In this document: one piece after another, positions 1 to 8,337 of the stretch
How positions within the stretch are numbered: the first letter of the stretch is position 1
Layout of the letters: every line of letters begins with the position of its first letter
Source: JBFHES01 sp041584015
GTDB lineage: Bacteria > Bacteroidota > Bacteroidia > Bacteroidales > M50B96
DNA: 19,477 nt
NCBI GenBank assembly: GCA_041584015.1
Contig: JBFHES010000053.1
Coordinates: 1-19,477 of the forward strand
Reading direction: 5' to 3'
Position numbers and translations under genes: made by a program
The notes under the pieces: generated by a model
What the model was told of the DNA's origin: nothing
What the model saw: only the letters and a program-made list of their open reading frames with translations
The model's database searches: none

Positions 1-10
1 AAAACTGGCT

Positions 11-18
11 TATATTTG
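11..18 (+). promoter_or_regulatory. Putative -7 box of the first small-RNA unit
   Basis: TATATTTG fits the Bacteroidota -7 consensus TAnnTTTG. It lies 3 bases before the first 72-bp repeat unit, the same offset as the matching box of the second copy (479-486). A -33 TTG would fall outside the window, so only half of the promoter can be seen. Confidence 0.45.
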
Positions 19-21
19 TAG

Positions 22-93
22 TGAGTTTGAAGTTTTCCAAAACAGAAGATTTAAGTTGATTAAGGAGCCTGGGTTGTCCGCCCGGGCTTTCTT
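22..93 (+). ncRNA. Putative small RNA, copy 1
   Basis: A 72-bp unit that occurs again at 490-561 with only a few substitutions and single-base indels. It starts just after a TAnnTTTG box and ends in a terminator-like hairpin followed by TTTCTT, so a transcript of about 70 nt from near position 23 is likely. The 5' part can form a small hairpin (GTTT pairing with AAAC around 25-44). The middle is AT-rich and probably unpaired, and contains AAGGAG. The 3' part is an 8-bp GC-rich stem (66-73 with 81-88). I do not recognise an Rfam family. It could instead be the terminator region of a gene upstream of the window that was later copied. No open reading frame of note lies inside it. Confidence 0.5.
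66..93 (+). terminator. Intrinsic terminator of small-RNA copy 1
   Basis: Stem 66-73 pairs with 81-88 (8 bp including one T-G wobble), with a 7-base loop, followed by TTTCTT. The equivalent hairpin in copy 2 differs at stem positions yet still pairs, which suggests that the structure is kept. Confidence 0.65.
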
Positions 94-478
94 GCGTTTA
101 ATGGTTTTCTTGGTGGCTGTCTCAGGTCCTTTGTTAGTGCGTCTTTCGATTGTTTCGTTTTTGGTGAATGTGTTTATTGGTTTGTGTGTGTCATAGGTTT
201 TCGTTTGCTTTGGTCGGCTCTTGTTTTTTCAACTGCCATCTGTTTCTTTCTTCCAAATATTTCTTATAAAAGTTATTCACTGGTCTTGCTTTGTGTTTTT
301 GCTTTGCGTGTGTAAAAGTCTGGATTTGTATCTGAAATTTGATTAGCAGTTTCTTGTAGGGTTTTGGTGTGTGTTGTTGTTGGGGTTTTAATATGCTTGT
401 TGAAAAGTCGGTTGATAATAAAAGTCGGTTTTTGTAACTTTTTTCAGTATTTGTCTTGCGTGGTGATTTAAAGTGTTT
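94..478. other. T/G-rich spacer without a credible gene
   Basis: This 385-base stretch between the two small-RNA copies is strongly biased to T and G on the plus strand, unlike the coding DNA that follows. The only long open frame (minus strand, 508 to 191) starts inside repeat copy 2. It would encode a lysine-, threonine-, asparagine- and glutamine-rich low-complexity protein, which is what a C/A-rich strand gives by chance, so I do not call it a gene. An 11-base direct repeat, AAAAGTCGGTT, occurs at 403-413 and 420-430. No tRNA, riboswitch or insertion-sequence end was recognised. Confidence 0.5.
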
Positions 479-486
479 TATCTTTG
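456..486 (+). promoter_or_regulatory. Promoter of small-RNA copy 2 (TTG-N20-TATCTTTG)
   Basis: TTG at 456-458, 20 bases, then TATCTTTG at 479-486 match the Bacteroidota sigma-factor consensus TTG-N17-23-TAnnTTTG. Initiation about 5-6 bases downstream would fall at the left edge of the second 72-bp unit, so promoter and repeat fit together. Confidence 0.6.
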
Positions 487-489
487 AGT

Positions 490-561
490 TGAGTTTGAAG
501 TTTTCCAAACAGAAGATTTAAGTTGATTAAGGGAGCCCGGGTGTCCATCCGGGCTTTTCTT
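490..561 (+). ncRNA. Putative small RNA, copy 2
   Basis: Second copy of the 72-bp unit at 22-93. Differences from copy 1 are one A fewer in the CCAAAA run, one G more in the AAGG run, and a few changes in and around the terminator stem and loop. A complete promoter sits directly upstream (456-486) and a terminator with a T-run closes it, giving an expected transcript of roughly 70-75 nt. GTTTG (493-497) can pair with CAAAC (506-510) around an 8-base loop, and the AT-rich middle contains AAGGGAG. Both copies have their own TAnnTTTG box, so they look like two independently transcribed paralogous RNAs rather than parts of one leader. Family and target are unknown. Confidence 0.52.
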
Positions 562-563
562 TT
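534..563 (+). terminator. Intrinsic terminator of small-RNA copy 2
   Basis: Stem 534-541 pairs with 548-555 (8 bp, the innermost pair a G-T wobble) around a 6-base loop, followed by TTTCTTTT. This is the strongest terminator-like structure in the window. Confidence 0.7.
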
Positions 564-600
564 GTGTGAATTCTTGTTGATTACTCTCCTGTTTTAGGTT

Positions 601-630
601 TTGATTTACCTGACCTCTTTACTACTTTTG
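601..630 (+). promoter_or_regulatory. Promoter of the LysM/UvrA-like unit (TTG-N19-TACTTTTG)
   Basis: TTG at 601-603 and TACTTTTG at 623-630 are separated by 19 bases, an excellent fit to the Bacteroidota consensus. A start near 636 would give a 5' leader of about 30 nt before the ATG at 668. Confidence 0.6.
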
Positions 631-667
631 AAAGTTATATATAAAGCAACACTATAAAGGTGATTTA

Positions 668-3319
668 ATGAAGAACCGCATCTTATTATTAAGCCTACTA
701 TCTATCATGTTAGTAGCAACCGGGCAGCAGCGTGCTTACGGACAAAGTGTTAAGATATCTACACTTGTCGAAAAAGTCGATGGTCAAAGTTTCTATATAC
801 ACACCGTATCAAAGGGGCAAACACTATATTCAATAGCCAAGGCATATAAAATTTCTGTCGAAGAATTAAACAGCATTAATCCAGAGATTCAGAATGGAAT
901 GAAGGTTGGCGTTTTATTGAAGGTGCCGAATATCAAAGGGCGCAACTCTAACGCTCAGGAAATTAAGTATGCTGATAAATTTCTTTTTCATCAGGTAGAA
1001 AAGGGAAATACCTTGTATACTTTGTCGCGGCAATATCAAATGCCAGTTGATGAAATTCATGAATGGAATTCATGGTTGCAGAGTGGCTTTAATCCGGGTA
1101 TTGTATTGCGTTTTCCCAAGCCTGATGTGGATAAAGAGGCCTTACGAAAAGACATGGGGATTGGTGCCGTGCTTGTTGACACGGTTAAGTATCAGAAGCA
1201 TTTGGTAGAGCAAGGGCAAACATTATATGCAATTAGTAAACTGTATGCTATTGGAATTGATGAGCTGATTGAATTAAATCCTTCAGCCAAAGATGGTCTG
1301 TCGCTTGGCGAAGAATTATTGGTTCCTGAGCCTTCGATTACCCATGCAAGTAAAGATACTGCCGAGGTAATAGTGGCGCAATCAGATTCTTCTTTAATTG
1401 TAGAATCTACAACTTTCGAAGAGCACATTGTACAACACGGCGAAACGCTATACTCCCTCTCTAAGCATTATAAGCTTACAAAGGAAGAGATTATTAAGTA
1501 CAATCCGTTTGCTTCTGAGGTGCTTTCGGTTGGAGCTATTGTTAGAATCCCAGAACACGCAAAGGCGGAAGTGAAGCCTGTAGAAGAATTAATTATTGAT
1601 GCAGAAAACAGAGGTCTGGCAATTAAGGATACCTTTATATGGGAAGACCGCCGGTATTATTATCATCAGGTAGAAGAGAAAGAAACTTTATACTCCATCT
1701 CAAAATTTTATCACATTAAGGTTCGAAAAATTAATAAAGCAAATGATGAACTTGAAGATAATCAATTAAGCCTGGGCCAGGTTATTCGCATACCTAAGAA
1801 AGATATTAAGGATATTAAAACCGTTGCAAGGCGCGTTAAACAAAAGCATGCTATTGTTGCCTCAAAAGCTGATATTGTAGAAATACTGGAAGTCGTGAAC
1901 AGTACAGTCTTTCCTTGTGATACCTTTATCATGACGGATAGTACAACTTTTAATGTTGCGCTAATGTTGCCTTTTTATTTATTTAGTAATAATACTTTAG
2001 GAACCGGTGACACGCTATTAATAGATGAGAAGGCTATTAATAAGGGAGCTAATAGCGAAGAGGATGAAATTCAGATTTATGAGAAATCGCGTATTTTTAT
2101 TGATTTTTATGAAGGCTTCTTACTTGCCGTTGATAGCATGAAACAGCAAGGCATTGCAATTAATCTGCATGTATATGATACCGAGAAAAGTGCCGATACG
2201 GTTAAGGTAATCCTACAGGATAGCATATTTCTTAATATGGATCTGATTGTCGGACCGGTCTATAATTCGACACTTAAAGTTGTTAATGATTTCTCGAAAC
2301 AAAATGGCATCAAGTTAGTGTCACCACTTATGGCCTCTGAAGCTGAGTTTTTAAATGATAACCCATATTTTATTCAGGTCATCCCATCGCAGGGAACTCA
2401 AATAAAGGCCTTCAGTACGGTACTTTCTAATTATTATCATAAAAATATAGTTATTATTCATTACAACTCATTAAAGGAACTAGAGGTAGTTGATTTGTAT
2501 AAAAAGTACCTGACACCTCAATTGGAATTGCATGCCGGAACCGATAGCATCATGTTTTCTGATATCACCTTTGATCGGGAGAATTCGTTCGCTATTGTTA
2601 AGCCCCGAAAAGATGAAGAAAATAATGACAAGGAGATTATTGATCATCCGCTTAAGCGCGCATTAATTGATAGCGTGCCGAATATTGTTATACTTCCATC
2701 CCGTGAACGTGGTTTGGTTTCAAACACAATCCGTCAGTTAAACACCATTTATAAAGAAGCGTCAACCGATTACGATATTACTTTATGCGGTTTCTCCAAC
2801 ACAATGAAATATGAGAATATCGATATGGAATATTTCCATAACCTGGAGTATCATACTTTCATTCCTTTCAAGCCAGATTATGATAATCCTGAGGTTAAGA
2901 ATTTTGTAAGAAAGTACCGTGATACCTATTATTCCGAGCCTAATCAATTCGGATTTCAAGGTTATGATGTAGGATTCTATTTCATGAGCATGCTGAGTAA
3001 ATATGGTCCTGAATTTCAAGACTGCATTTATAAGTCAATAAATGATACCTCCATAGCTTTAACTCAAAATGAATTTCATTTTATTCAGGAAAGCAGCTCA
3101 ACAGGTTTTGAGAATAATCATGTTTATGTGCTAATGTATGACCACGATTATGATATCATACGACTTGACAAATTATTTAATGCTGTTCCTATAGCTAAAA
3201 AGAAGACTGAGAATAAATTAATTCTTGATATCAATGCAACGGATAAGCCAAAGGCAGAACCTGTTATGGAGAAACAAAAAGATGATAGTGGATTGAGGCT
3301 TTATAGAAAACCTGAGTAG
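668..3319 (+). CDS. Exported protein with five LysM repeats and a PBP type 1-like domain
   Basis: The 883-residue protein begins with a signal peptide (hydrophobic stretch to about residue 18, likely cleavage near AYGQ, residue 26). Five LysM repeats follow at about 43-87, 105-150, 176-220, 251-295 and 330-376. Each has the (H)xVxxGxTLYxIxKxY core, an Asn- or Asp-containing second half and a closing IP or VP. LysM binds N-acetylglucosamine-containing glycans, so the protein should be held at the peptidoglycan in the periplasm. From about 428 on, the sequence (NVALMLPF, VGPVYNSTLKVVNDF, VSPLM) resembles the type 1 periplasmic-binding-protein fold. No transporter permease or ATPase is nearby, so solute import is not supported; a cell-wall sensing or scaffold role is my inference. 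The ATG is preceded by AAAGGTG and the promoter at 601-630. The next gene follows after 5 bp. Confidence 0.85.
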   Translation: MKNRILLLSLLSIMLVATGQQRAYGQSVKISTLVEKVDGQSFYIHTVSKGQTLYSIAKAYKISVEELNSINPEIQNGMKVGVLLKVPNIKGRNSNAQEIKYADKFLFHQVEKGNTLYTLSRQYQMPVDEIHEWNSWLQSGFNPGIVLRFPKPDVDKEALRKDMGIGAVLVDTVKYQKHLVEQGQTLYAISKLYAIGIDELIELNPSAKDGLSLGEELLVPEPSITHASKDTAEVIVAQSDSSLIVESTTFEEHIVQHGETLYSLSKHYKLTKEEIIKYNPFASEVLSVGAIVRIPEHAKAEVKPVEELIIDAENRGLAIKDTFIWEDRRYYYHQVEEKETLYSISKFYHIKVRKINKANDELEDNQLSLGQVIRIPKKDIKDIKTVARRVKQKHAIVASKADIVEILEVVNSTVFPCDTFIMTDSTTFNVALMLPFYLFSNNTLGTGDTLLIDEKAINKGANSEEDEIQIYEKSRIFIDFYEGFLLAVDSMKQQGIAINLHVYDTEKSADTVKVILQDSIFLNMDLIVGPVYNSTLKVVNDFSKQNGIKLVSPLMASEAEFLNDNPYFIQVIPSQGTQIKAFSTVLSNYYHKNIVIIHYNSLKELEVVDLYKKYLTPQLELHAGTDSIMFSDITFDRENSFAIVKPRKDEENNDKEIIDHPLKRALIDSVPNIVILPSRERGLVSNTIRQLNTIYKEASTDYDITLCGFSNTMKYENIDMEYFHNLEYHTFIPFKPDYDNPEVKNFVRKYRDTYYSEPNQFGFQGYDVGFYFMSMLSKYGPEFQDCIYKSINDTSIALTQNEFHFIQESSSTGFENNHVYVLMYDHDYDIIRLDKLFNAVPIAKKKTENKLILDINATDKPKAEPVMEKQKDDSGLRLYRKPE

Positions 3320-3324
3320 TTGTT

Positions 3325-6300
3325 TTGAAGAATAGAGCAGTTGAGCTTATAAAGATAAGCGGGGTACGACAAAATAATTTACAGTCGGTAGATATCGAGA
3401 TTCCCAGGAATAAACTTGTGGTATTCACGGGTGTTTCGGGATCGGGAAAATCTTCGCTGGTTCACGATGTGATTTTTCAAGAGTCGAAGCGTAAGTTTCT
3501 GGAATCGTTCTCATCACAAGCCCGCCAGCACATTGGCAAATTAAACCGACCGGATTACGATAGCATCTCAGGAATTTCTCCGGCAATTGCTGTTGACCAG
3601 AAAAGCTTAGTGAAGAATCCGCGTTCTACAGTCGGAACGCTCTCTGGATTAAATGACCTGTTGCGCTTGCTCTTCGCCAGGTTCTCGTTAAATAAAAATG
3701 CGGAAGAAGTAAGTCCAAGTAGAAGTTTGTTTTCGTTTAACTCGCCTCATGGGGCATGTCCTCAATGCAACGGTTTGGGCTTAGAAGATTGGATTGACCC
3801 AGATAAGATTATTGCGGATTCTAAGAAAACATTGCGCGAAGGTGCCATGGCAATAACTACTCCAAGCGGTTATATCATCTACTCTCAGGTAACCATGGAT
3901 GTATTGAACCAGGTTTGCAACTCAGAGGGTTTTAATGTTGATATCCCATGGAATGAGCTGAGCGAAAAGCAACAGTTTATCGTACTTAATGGCAGTAACA
4001 AAATTAAAATCCCGTTCGGAAAGCATACGCTTGAGTCACGGATGAAATGGTCTGGAATAACTGCTAAGCCTAGAGAAGAAGGTTATTATAAAGGTATTAT
4101 TCCGGTAATGGAGGTCATTCTCAAAAGAGATAGAAATCCTAACATTATGCGCTTTGTGTCCAGCCGTTCATGTTCTGTTTGTAAAGGTTCTAGGTTAAAG
4201 CCGGAGGCCATGAACTTTAAATTTGAAACACATAATTTTGACTGGTTTCAAAATTTATCCATTCATGACTTAGTTGCCTTTTTTAGCAACAAGCCATTTA
4301 AGAATCAAGGAGTCAATCACATCGCCAAATCAATTGTTGGGCTTTGTGAAACGCTTATTAATTTGGGTCTCGACTATTTACAGTTGAATCGAGAATCAAC
4401 CAGCCTATCGGGAGGAGAAGCACAACGCATTCGCATAGCCACACAATTAGCCGCCAAACTCCGCGGGCTTACATATGTTTTCGACGAGCCTTCGATAGGA
4501 TTGCATCCCGAGGAGAATCAACGTCTGATTAATATTCTGTACCAGTTAAGGGATAATGGGAATTCGGTGCTGGTTATTGAGCATGACGAACAAATGATGA
4601 TGGCGGCAGATCACCTTATCGATATTGGACCTTTCGCCGGGAAAAAGGGCGGTGAGCTTATTTATCAGGGAGTTCCCGGAGGTGAATCGATTAATGGTTT
4701 TACATCGGATTATTTGAATGGTGTAAAGCAATTGAAGCGAAAGGCTGACTTTAAAAAAGAAGCTGAACGAATCGTAATACGAAATGCAGCTTATCGCAAT
4801 CTAAAAAATATTACTGCCAGTTTTCTCAAGGGACGACTGAATGTAGTTGCCGGCAAATCAGGCTCTGGAAGGAAAAGCCTGGTGAAAGGAATTATTGCTG
4901 GCTATTTCGAATCAAAACAAAGGAGTACCAATTATTGCGAAAGCATTGAAGGTCTGTCGGATTTCGACCGATTGATTGAGATCGATCAAACGCCGATCGG
5001 ACGAACGCCTAGAAGCAATCCTGCGACCTATACCAAGCTTTTCGATAGTATTCGGGATTTGTACGCAAAGCTGCCAGCAACAAAAGAACGAGGATGGACC
5101 AAAGGGCGATTCTCATTTAATGTTAAGGATGGACGCTGCGAAACCTGCGAAGGTGCCGGTTATCAGCAAATAGGTTTGCACTTTTTGGGTAATGTAGAGG
5201 TGCTTTGCCCTGAATGTCATGGAAGAAGATTCAACGAGGAGACGCTTGAAGTAAAGCTAAACGGCAAATCAATCTCTGAGGTTTTAGAACTTCAAATTGA
5301 TGAGGCATTGGCCTTTTTTGAGAATGAAGCAAAACCACTGCAGTATCTTGAGACCTTAAATGATTTAGGGCTTGGGTACTTAACACTCGGACAAAGTTCA
5401 ACAACACTCTCAGGTGGCGAGGCGCAGCGTGTGAAATTGGCCGCTGAGCTTTCAAAGAATAAAGGCAAACACAATTTATATATTCTTGATGAGCCCACCA
5501 TTGGCTTGCACTTTTATGATATTCAAATATTAATAGATTCCATCAGTAAGCTTGTTGAAAAAGGAAACACCGTGATCGTTATTGAGAATGATGTGAACTT
5601 TATGCAATTGGCAGATCATTTGGTAGAGCTTGGCCCTGGAAGTGGCGTGCATGGTGGACGCATTATTGCCGAAGGAACACCCACGCAGCTTGCTAAGCAG
5701 GAGGGTTCTCTGATAGGGAAATTACTCTTCAAAACTGGCGGACTCAATTTTCCTAAAAACGTAGCATTGCCGATTAGGCATGATCCAATTTGTTTTAAGA
5801 AGGTAAGCACTAATAATCTTAAAAATATTGATATTGAAATACCGTTGAATGAATTAACGGTGATCACTGGTGTTTCCGGATCAGGAAAATCATCACTGAC
5901 ATTTGATACCATTTTTAATGAAGGCCAGTATCGCTATGCGGAAAATTTCTCGGCTTACATTCGAAACATTATTGGCAGTTCGCATGTGGCTGTTTTTGAA
6001 AAGGCTACTGGCGTATTGCCTGCCATTGCTATTAACCAGCGCTATTCGGCAACTAATCCTCGCTCAACGGTTGGTACATTTACCGAAGTTTACGAGTATT
6101 TGCGTTTGTTGTATTCCAGAATAGCCGATGGAATAAGTACGAATGAATCACCAGTTTATTCAACCATGTTTTCCTTCAATCATCAGGACGGAGCTTGTTC
6201 ACGTTGCAATGGATTAGGCAGCATGCTTGTTGCGGATCCTTTAAAGCTGGTTACACATCCGAATAAGTCAATTCTTGATGGGGCCATTAGCGGATCAAAG

Positions 6301-8208
6301 CCTGGGAAATTTTACGGTGATGAATATGGACAACACATTGCAATTTTAAAAACACTTGCTGAAGTACATCGCTATGATTTCTCGAAACCATGGAATGAGC
6401 TCGATCCGGAGTTGCAACAGATCGCAATGTATGGCACAGGCGCCGAAAGCTATGATGTTAACTGGCAGTTTAAGCGAAAGAATCGAGAAGGGGAACATCA
6501 TTTTAAAGCCAAATGGGAAGGTTTTGTCGCCTACGTGAAAGAGGAGTATGATCGGAAGCATGCGGATAAAAGAGCTGACGCTTTACTACCTGTAATGTCT
6601 GCGGTTAACTGTTCTCAATGTGAAGGTGCACGATTGAACAAAAAAGCCCTGCAGTATAAGATTGCAGGTATGAACATTGCTCAGATGTCGGCTTTACCGG
6701 TTTCTGAATTGCTTCATTTATTTAAGGAGATAGATGCAGGCAGGCAGACCATCAATACGCAAACACAAAATAGAGAGAGAAGCGAGGTTATCGCGAAACC
6801 AATGGTGAGTGAAATCATCCGTAGGCTTGAAGTCATAAATAAGTTAGAGCTAGGTTACGTGCAGCTTAACAGAGCAACTAGTTCTCTTTCTGGTGGCGAA
6901 ATGCAGCGAATGCGATTAGCATCAATGGCAGGCTCAGGCTTATGCGATGTATGTTTTGTGCTGGATGAACCTACCATTGGTTTGCACAGTATCAACACTA
7001 ATAAGATAATTGCTGTGCTGAAAGATTTGTGCAAGAATGGAAATACTGTTGTTGTGGTAGAACACGATGAGGAAGTAATTCTTGCTGCTGACAATTTAAT
7101 AGATATTGGTCCGGAGGCTGGCAGCAATGGGGGTGAGGTCGTGTATGCCGGAACCCCTGAAGGTGTTAAGTATTGTGCTGCATCATTAACCGGGAAATAT
7201 TTAAATAAGAAGATTGATTTAAAACCTCATCATCAGCATAGAAAGTTACAAAAGGGACTTTCCATTAGCGGTGCGAACGCTAATAATCTAAAGCATATAA
7301 ACCTTGAAATTCCTTCAGCAGGCTTAGTCGTGTTTACCGGATTATCCGGATCAGGTAAGTCTTCGTTGTTAATTGATGTGGTTCATGCATCCATGAAATC
7401 AGGTCGTGCTATAAATTGTGAGTCATTTTCTGGGGACGAACAGTTTAGCCAATTAATTGGACTGGATGCTTCTCCCATTGGCCGTAATCCTCATAGTAAT
7501 CTGGCAACTTATACCGGAATATTTGATAGCATCAGAGAGCTGTTTGCAAAAACTGAATCAGCAAAATCACATCAATTGGCCAAGAAACACTTTTCTTTTA
7601 ATCAAAATGGAGGAAGGTGTGAAACTTGTCAGGGGATGGGGGCTATTAAAGTAAGCATGGACTTTTTAGCAGATATCTGGCAAGTCTGTGAAACGTGTAA
7701 GGGTAAACGCTACCAGCAGAATGTATTAAATTGTAAGCTCGAAGGTAAGAGCATTTATGATGTACTAGAATTGACGGTTTTGGAGGCCAAACAGCTTTTT
7801 AAAGATTCACGTATTGCAGGTGATTTAAATTTGCTTGTTGAAGTTGGCTTAGGCTACCTGAAGTTAGGTCAGGCCGGAAATACACTCTCGGGTGGTGAAT
7901 CACAGCGATTAAAGTTAGCAACAGTTTTAATGCGCAGAAAAAAGGAGCACAACCTTATTTTGCTTGATGAACCAACCACCGGATTGCATTTTCACGACAT
8001 CAGGCAATTGATGTTATTGATTAATAAATTGATTGATGCAGGCGATACAGTATTGGCCATTGAACATCACCCAGGGTTTATTGCAAATGCAGACTGGGTA
8101 ATTGAACTTGGCCCCGATGGTGGCGACAAAGGTGGACGTATCACGGCCGAAGGTAGGGTTGATGATCTGCTCACAATGCCCTCGTCTGTTACGGCTAAGA
8201 TCCTTTAG
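3325..8208 (+). CDS. Double-length UvrA-like ATPase with four ABC modules
   Basis: At 1627 residues this is two UvrA-like halves (about 1-815 and 816-1627) in one chain. Visible are four P-loops (36-43, 510-517, 849-856, 1339-1346), four LSGGE signatures (361, 695, 1188, 1521) and four Walker B DE pairs (387, 722, 1214, 1548). Zinc-type CxxC pairs occur at 145, 283, 605/628 and 1432 onward. In both halves the chain runs directly from the RLLFAR/RLLYSR segment to the FSFN...C..CNGLG zinc region. The first CxxC of classical UvrA and the UvrB-binding domain are therefore absent, as in UvrA2/DrrC-type proteins. The second P-loop reads GKSGSGRKS, with Arg at the usual Lys position; the other three are intact. 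It probably binds DNA and ATP in the cytoplasm, but coupling to UvrBC excision is doubtful. The start is TTG, because an in-frame stop at 3313 leaves no ATG upstream. It is 5 bp behind the LysM gene, so likely co-transcribed. Confidence 0.88.
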   Translation: MKNRAVELIKISGVRQNNLQSVDIEIPRNKLVVFTGVSGSGKSSLVHDVIFQESKRKFLESFSSQARQHIGKLNRPDYDSISGISPAIAVDQKSLVKNPRSTVGTLSGLNDLLRLLFARFSLNKNAEEVSPSRSLFSFNSPHGACPQCNGLGLEDWIDPDKIIADSKKTLREGAMAITTPSGYIIYSQVTMDVLNQVCNSEGFNVDIPWNELSEKQQFIVLNGSNKIKIPFGKHTLESRMKWSGITAKPREEGYYKGIIPVMEVILKRDRNPNIMRFVSSRSCSVCKGSRLKPEAMNFKFETHNFDWFQNLSIHDLVAFFSNKPFKNQGVNHIAKSIVGLCETLINLGLDYLQLNRESTSLSGGEAQRIRIATQLAAKLRGLTYVFDEPSIGLHPEENQRLINILYQLRDNGNSVLVIEHDEQMMMAADHLIDIGPFAGKKGGELIYQGVPGGESINGFTSDYLNGVKQLKRKADFKKEAERIVIRNAAYRNLKNITASFLKGRLNVVAGKSGSGRKSLVKGIIAGYFESKQRSTNYCESIEGLSDFDRLIEIDQTPIGRTPRSNPATYTKLFDSIRDLYAKLPATKERGWTKGRFSFNVKDGRCETCEGAGYQQIGLHFLGNVEVLCPECHGRRFNEETLEVKLNGKSISEVLELQIDEALAFFENEAKPLQYLETLNDLGLGYLTLGQSSTTLSGGEAQRVKLAAELSKNKGKHNLYILDEPTIGLHFYDIQILIDSISKLVEKGNTVIVIENDVNFMQLADHLVELGPGSGVHGGRIIAEGTPTQLAKQEGSLIGKLLFKTGGLNFPKNVALPIRHDPICFKKVSTNNLKNIDIEIPLNELTVITGVSGSGKSSLTFDTIFNEGQYRYAENFSAYIRNIIGSSHVAVFEKATGVLPAIAINQRYSATNPRSTVGTFTEVYEYLRLLYSRIADGISTNESPVYSTMFSFNHQDGACSRCNGLGSMLVADPLKLVTHPNKSILDGAISGSKPGKFYGDEYGQHIAILKTLAEVHRYDFSKPWNELDPELQQIAMYGTGAESYDVNWQFKRKNREGEHHFKAKWEGFVAYVKEEYDRKHADKRADALLPVMSAVNCSQCEGARLNKKALQYKIAGMNIAQMSALPVSELLHLFKEIDAGRQTINTQTQNRERSEVIAKPMVSEIIRRLEVINKLELGYVQLNRATSSLSGGEMQRMRLASMAGSGLCDVCFVLDEPTIGLHSINTNKIIAVLKDLCKNGNTVVVVEHDEEVILAADNLIDIGPEAGSNGGEVVYAGTPEGVKYCAASLTGKYLNKKIDLKPHHQHRKLQKGLSISGANANNLKHINLEIPSAGLVVFTGLSGSGKSSLLIDVVHASMKSGRAINCESFSGDEQFSQLIGLDASPIGRNPHSNLATYTGIFDSIRELFAKTESAKSHQLAKKHFSFNQNGGRCETCQGMGAIKVSMDFLADIWQVCETCKGKRYQQNVLNCKLEGKSIYDVLELTVLEAKQLFKDSRIAGDLNLLVEVGLGYLKLGQAGNTLSGGESQRLKLATVLMRRKKEHNLILLDEPTTGLHFHDIRQLMLLINKLIDAGDTVLAIEHHPGFIANADWVIELGPDGGDKGGRITAEGRVDDLLTMPSSVTAKIL

Positions 8209-8337
8209 CGGTATGATGTTGCTGTTCGGAGCGATTCATTTTCAACCTATATTCTGGAGGCATGTTTAATGTTTTGTTAAGAGCATTTAATAAATCGGTC
8301 AATCTTATTAACTTTATCCTTGATTTATCTGACACAA

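Noticed and set aside
191..508. 105-codon open frame on the minus strand
   Set aside because: It starts inside small-RNA copy 2 and reads the C/A-rich strand of a biased spacer. The product is basic low-complexity sequence with no signal peptide, motif or promoter, which is what such composition gives by chance.
668..3319. Reading the LysM/PBP protein as an amino-acid transporter binding protein
   Set aside because: The fold may be shared, but there is no permease or transport ATPase nearby and five LysM repeats tie it to the cell wall.
3325..8208. Calling the tandem protein the housekeeping uvrA
   Set aside because: Both halves lack the UvrB-binding domain and the length is nearly double, so a normal excision-repair role is not supported by the sequence.
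8320..8337. TTG start 18 bases upstream for the SBBP protein
   Set aside because: The ATG at 8338 opens directly into a normal signal peptide; the TTG adds six residues ahead of it and has no supporting ribosome binding site.
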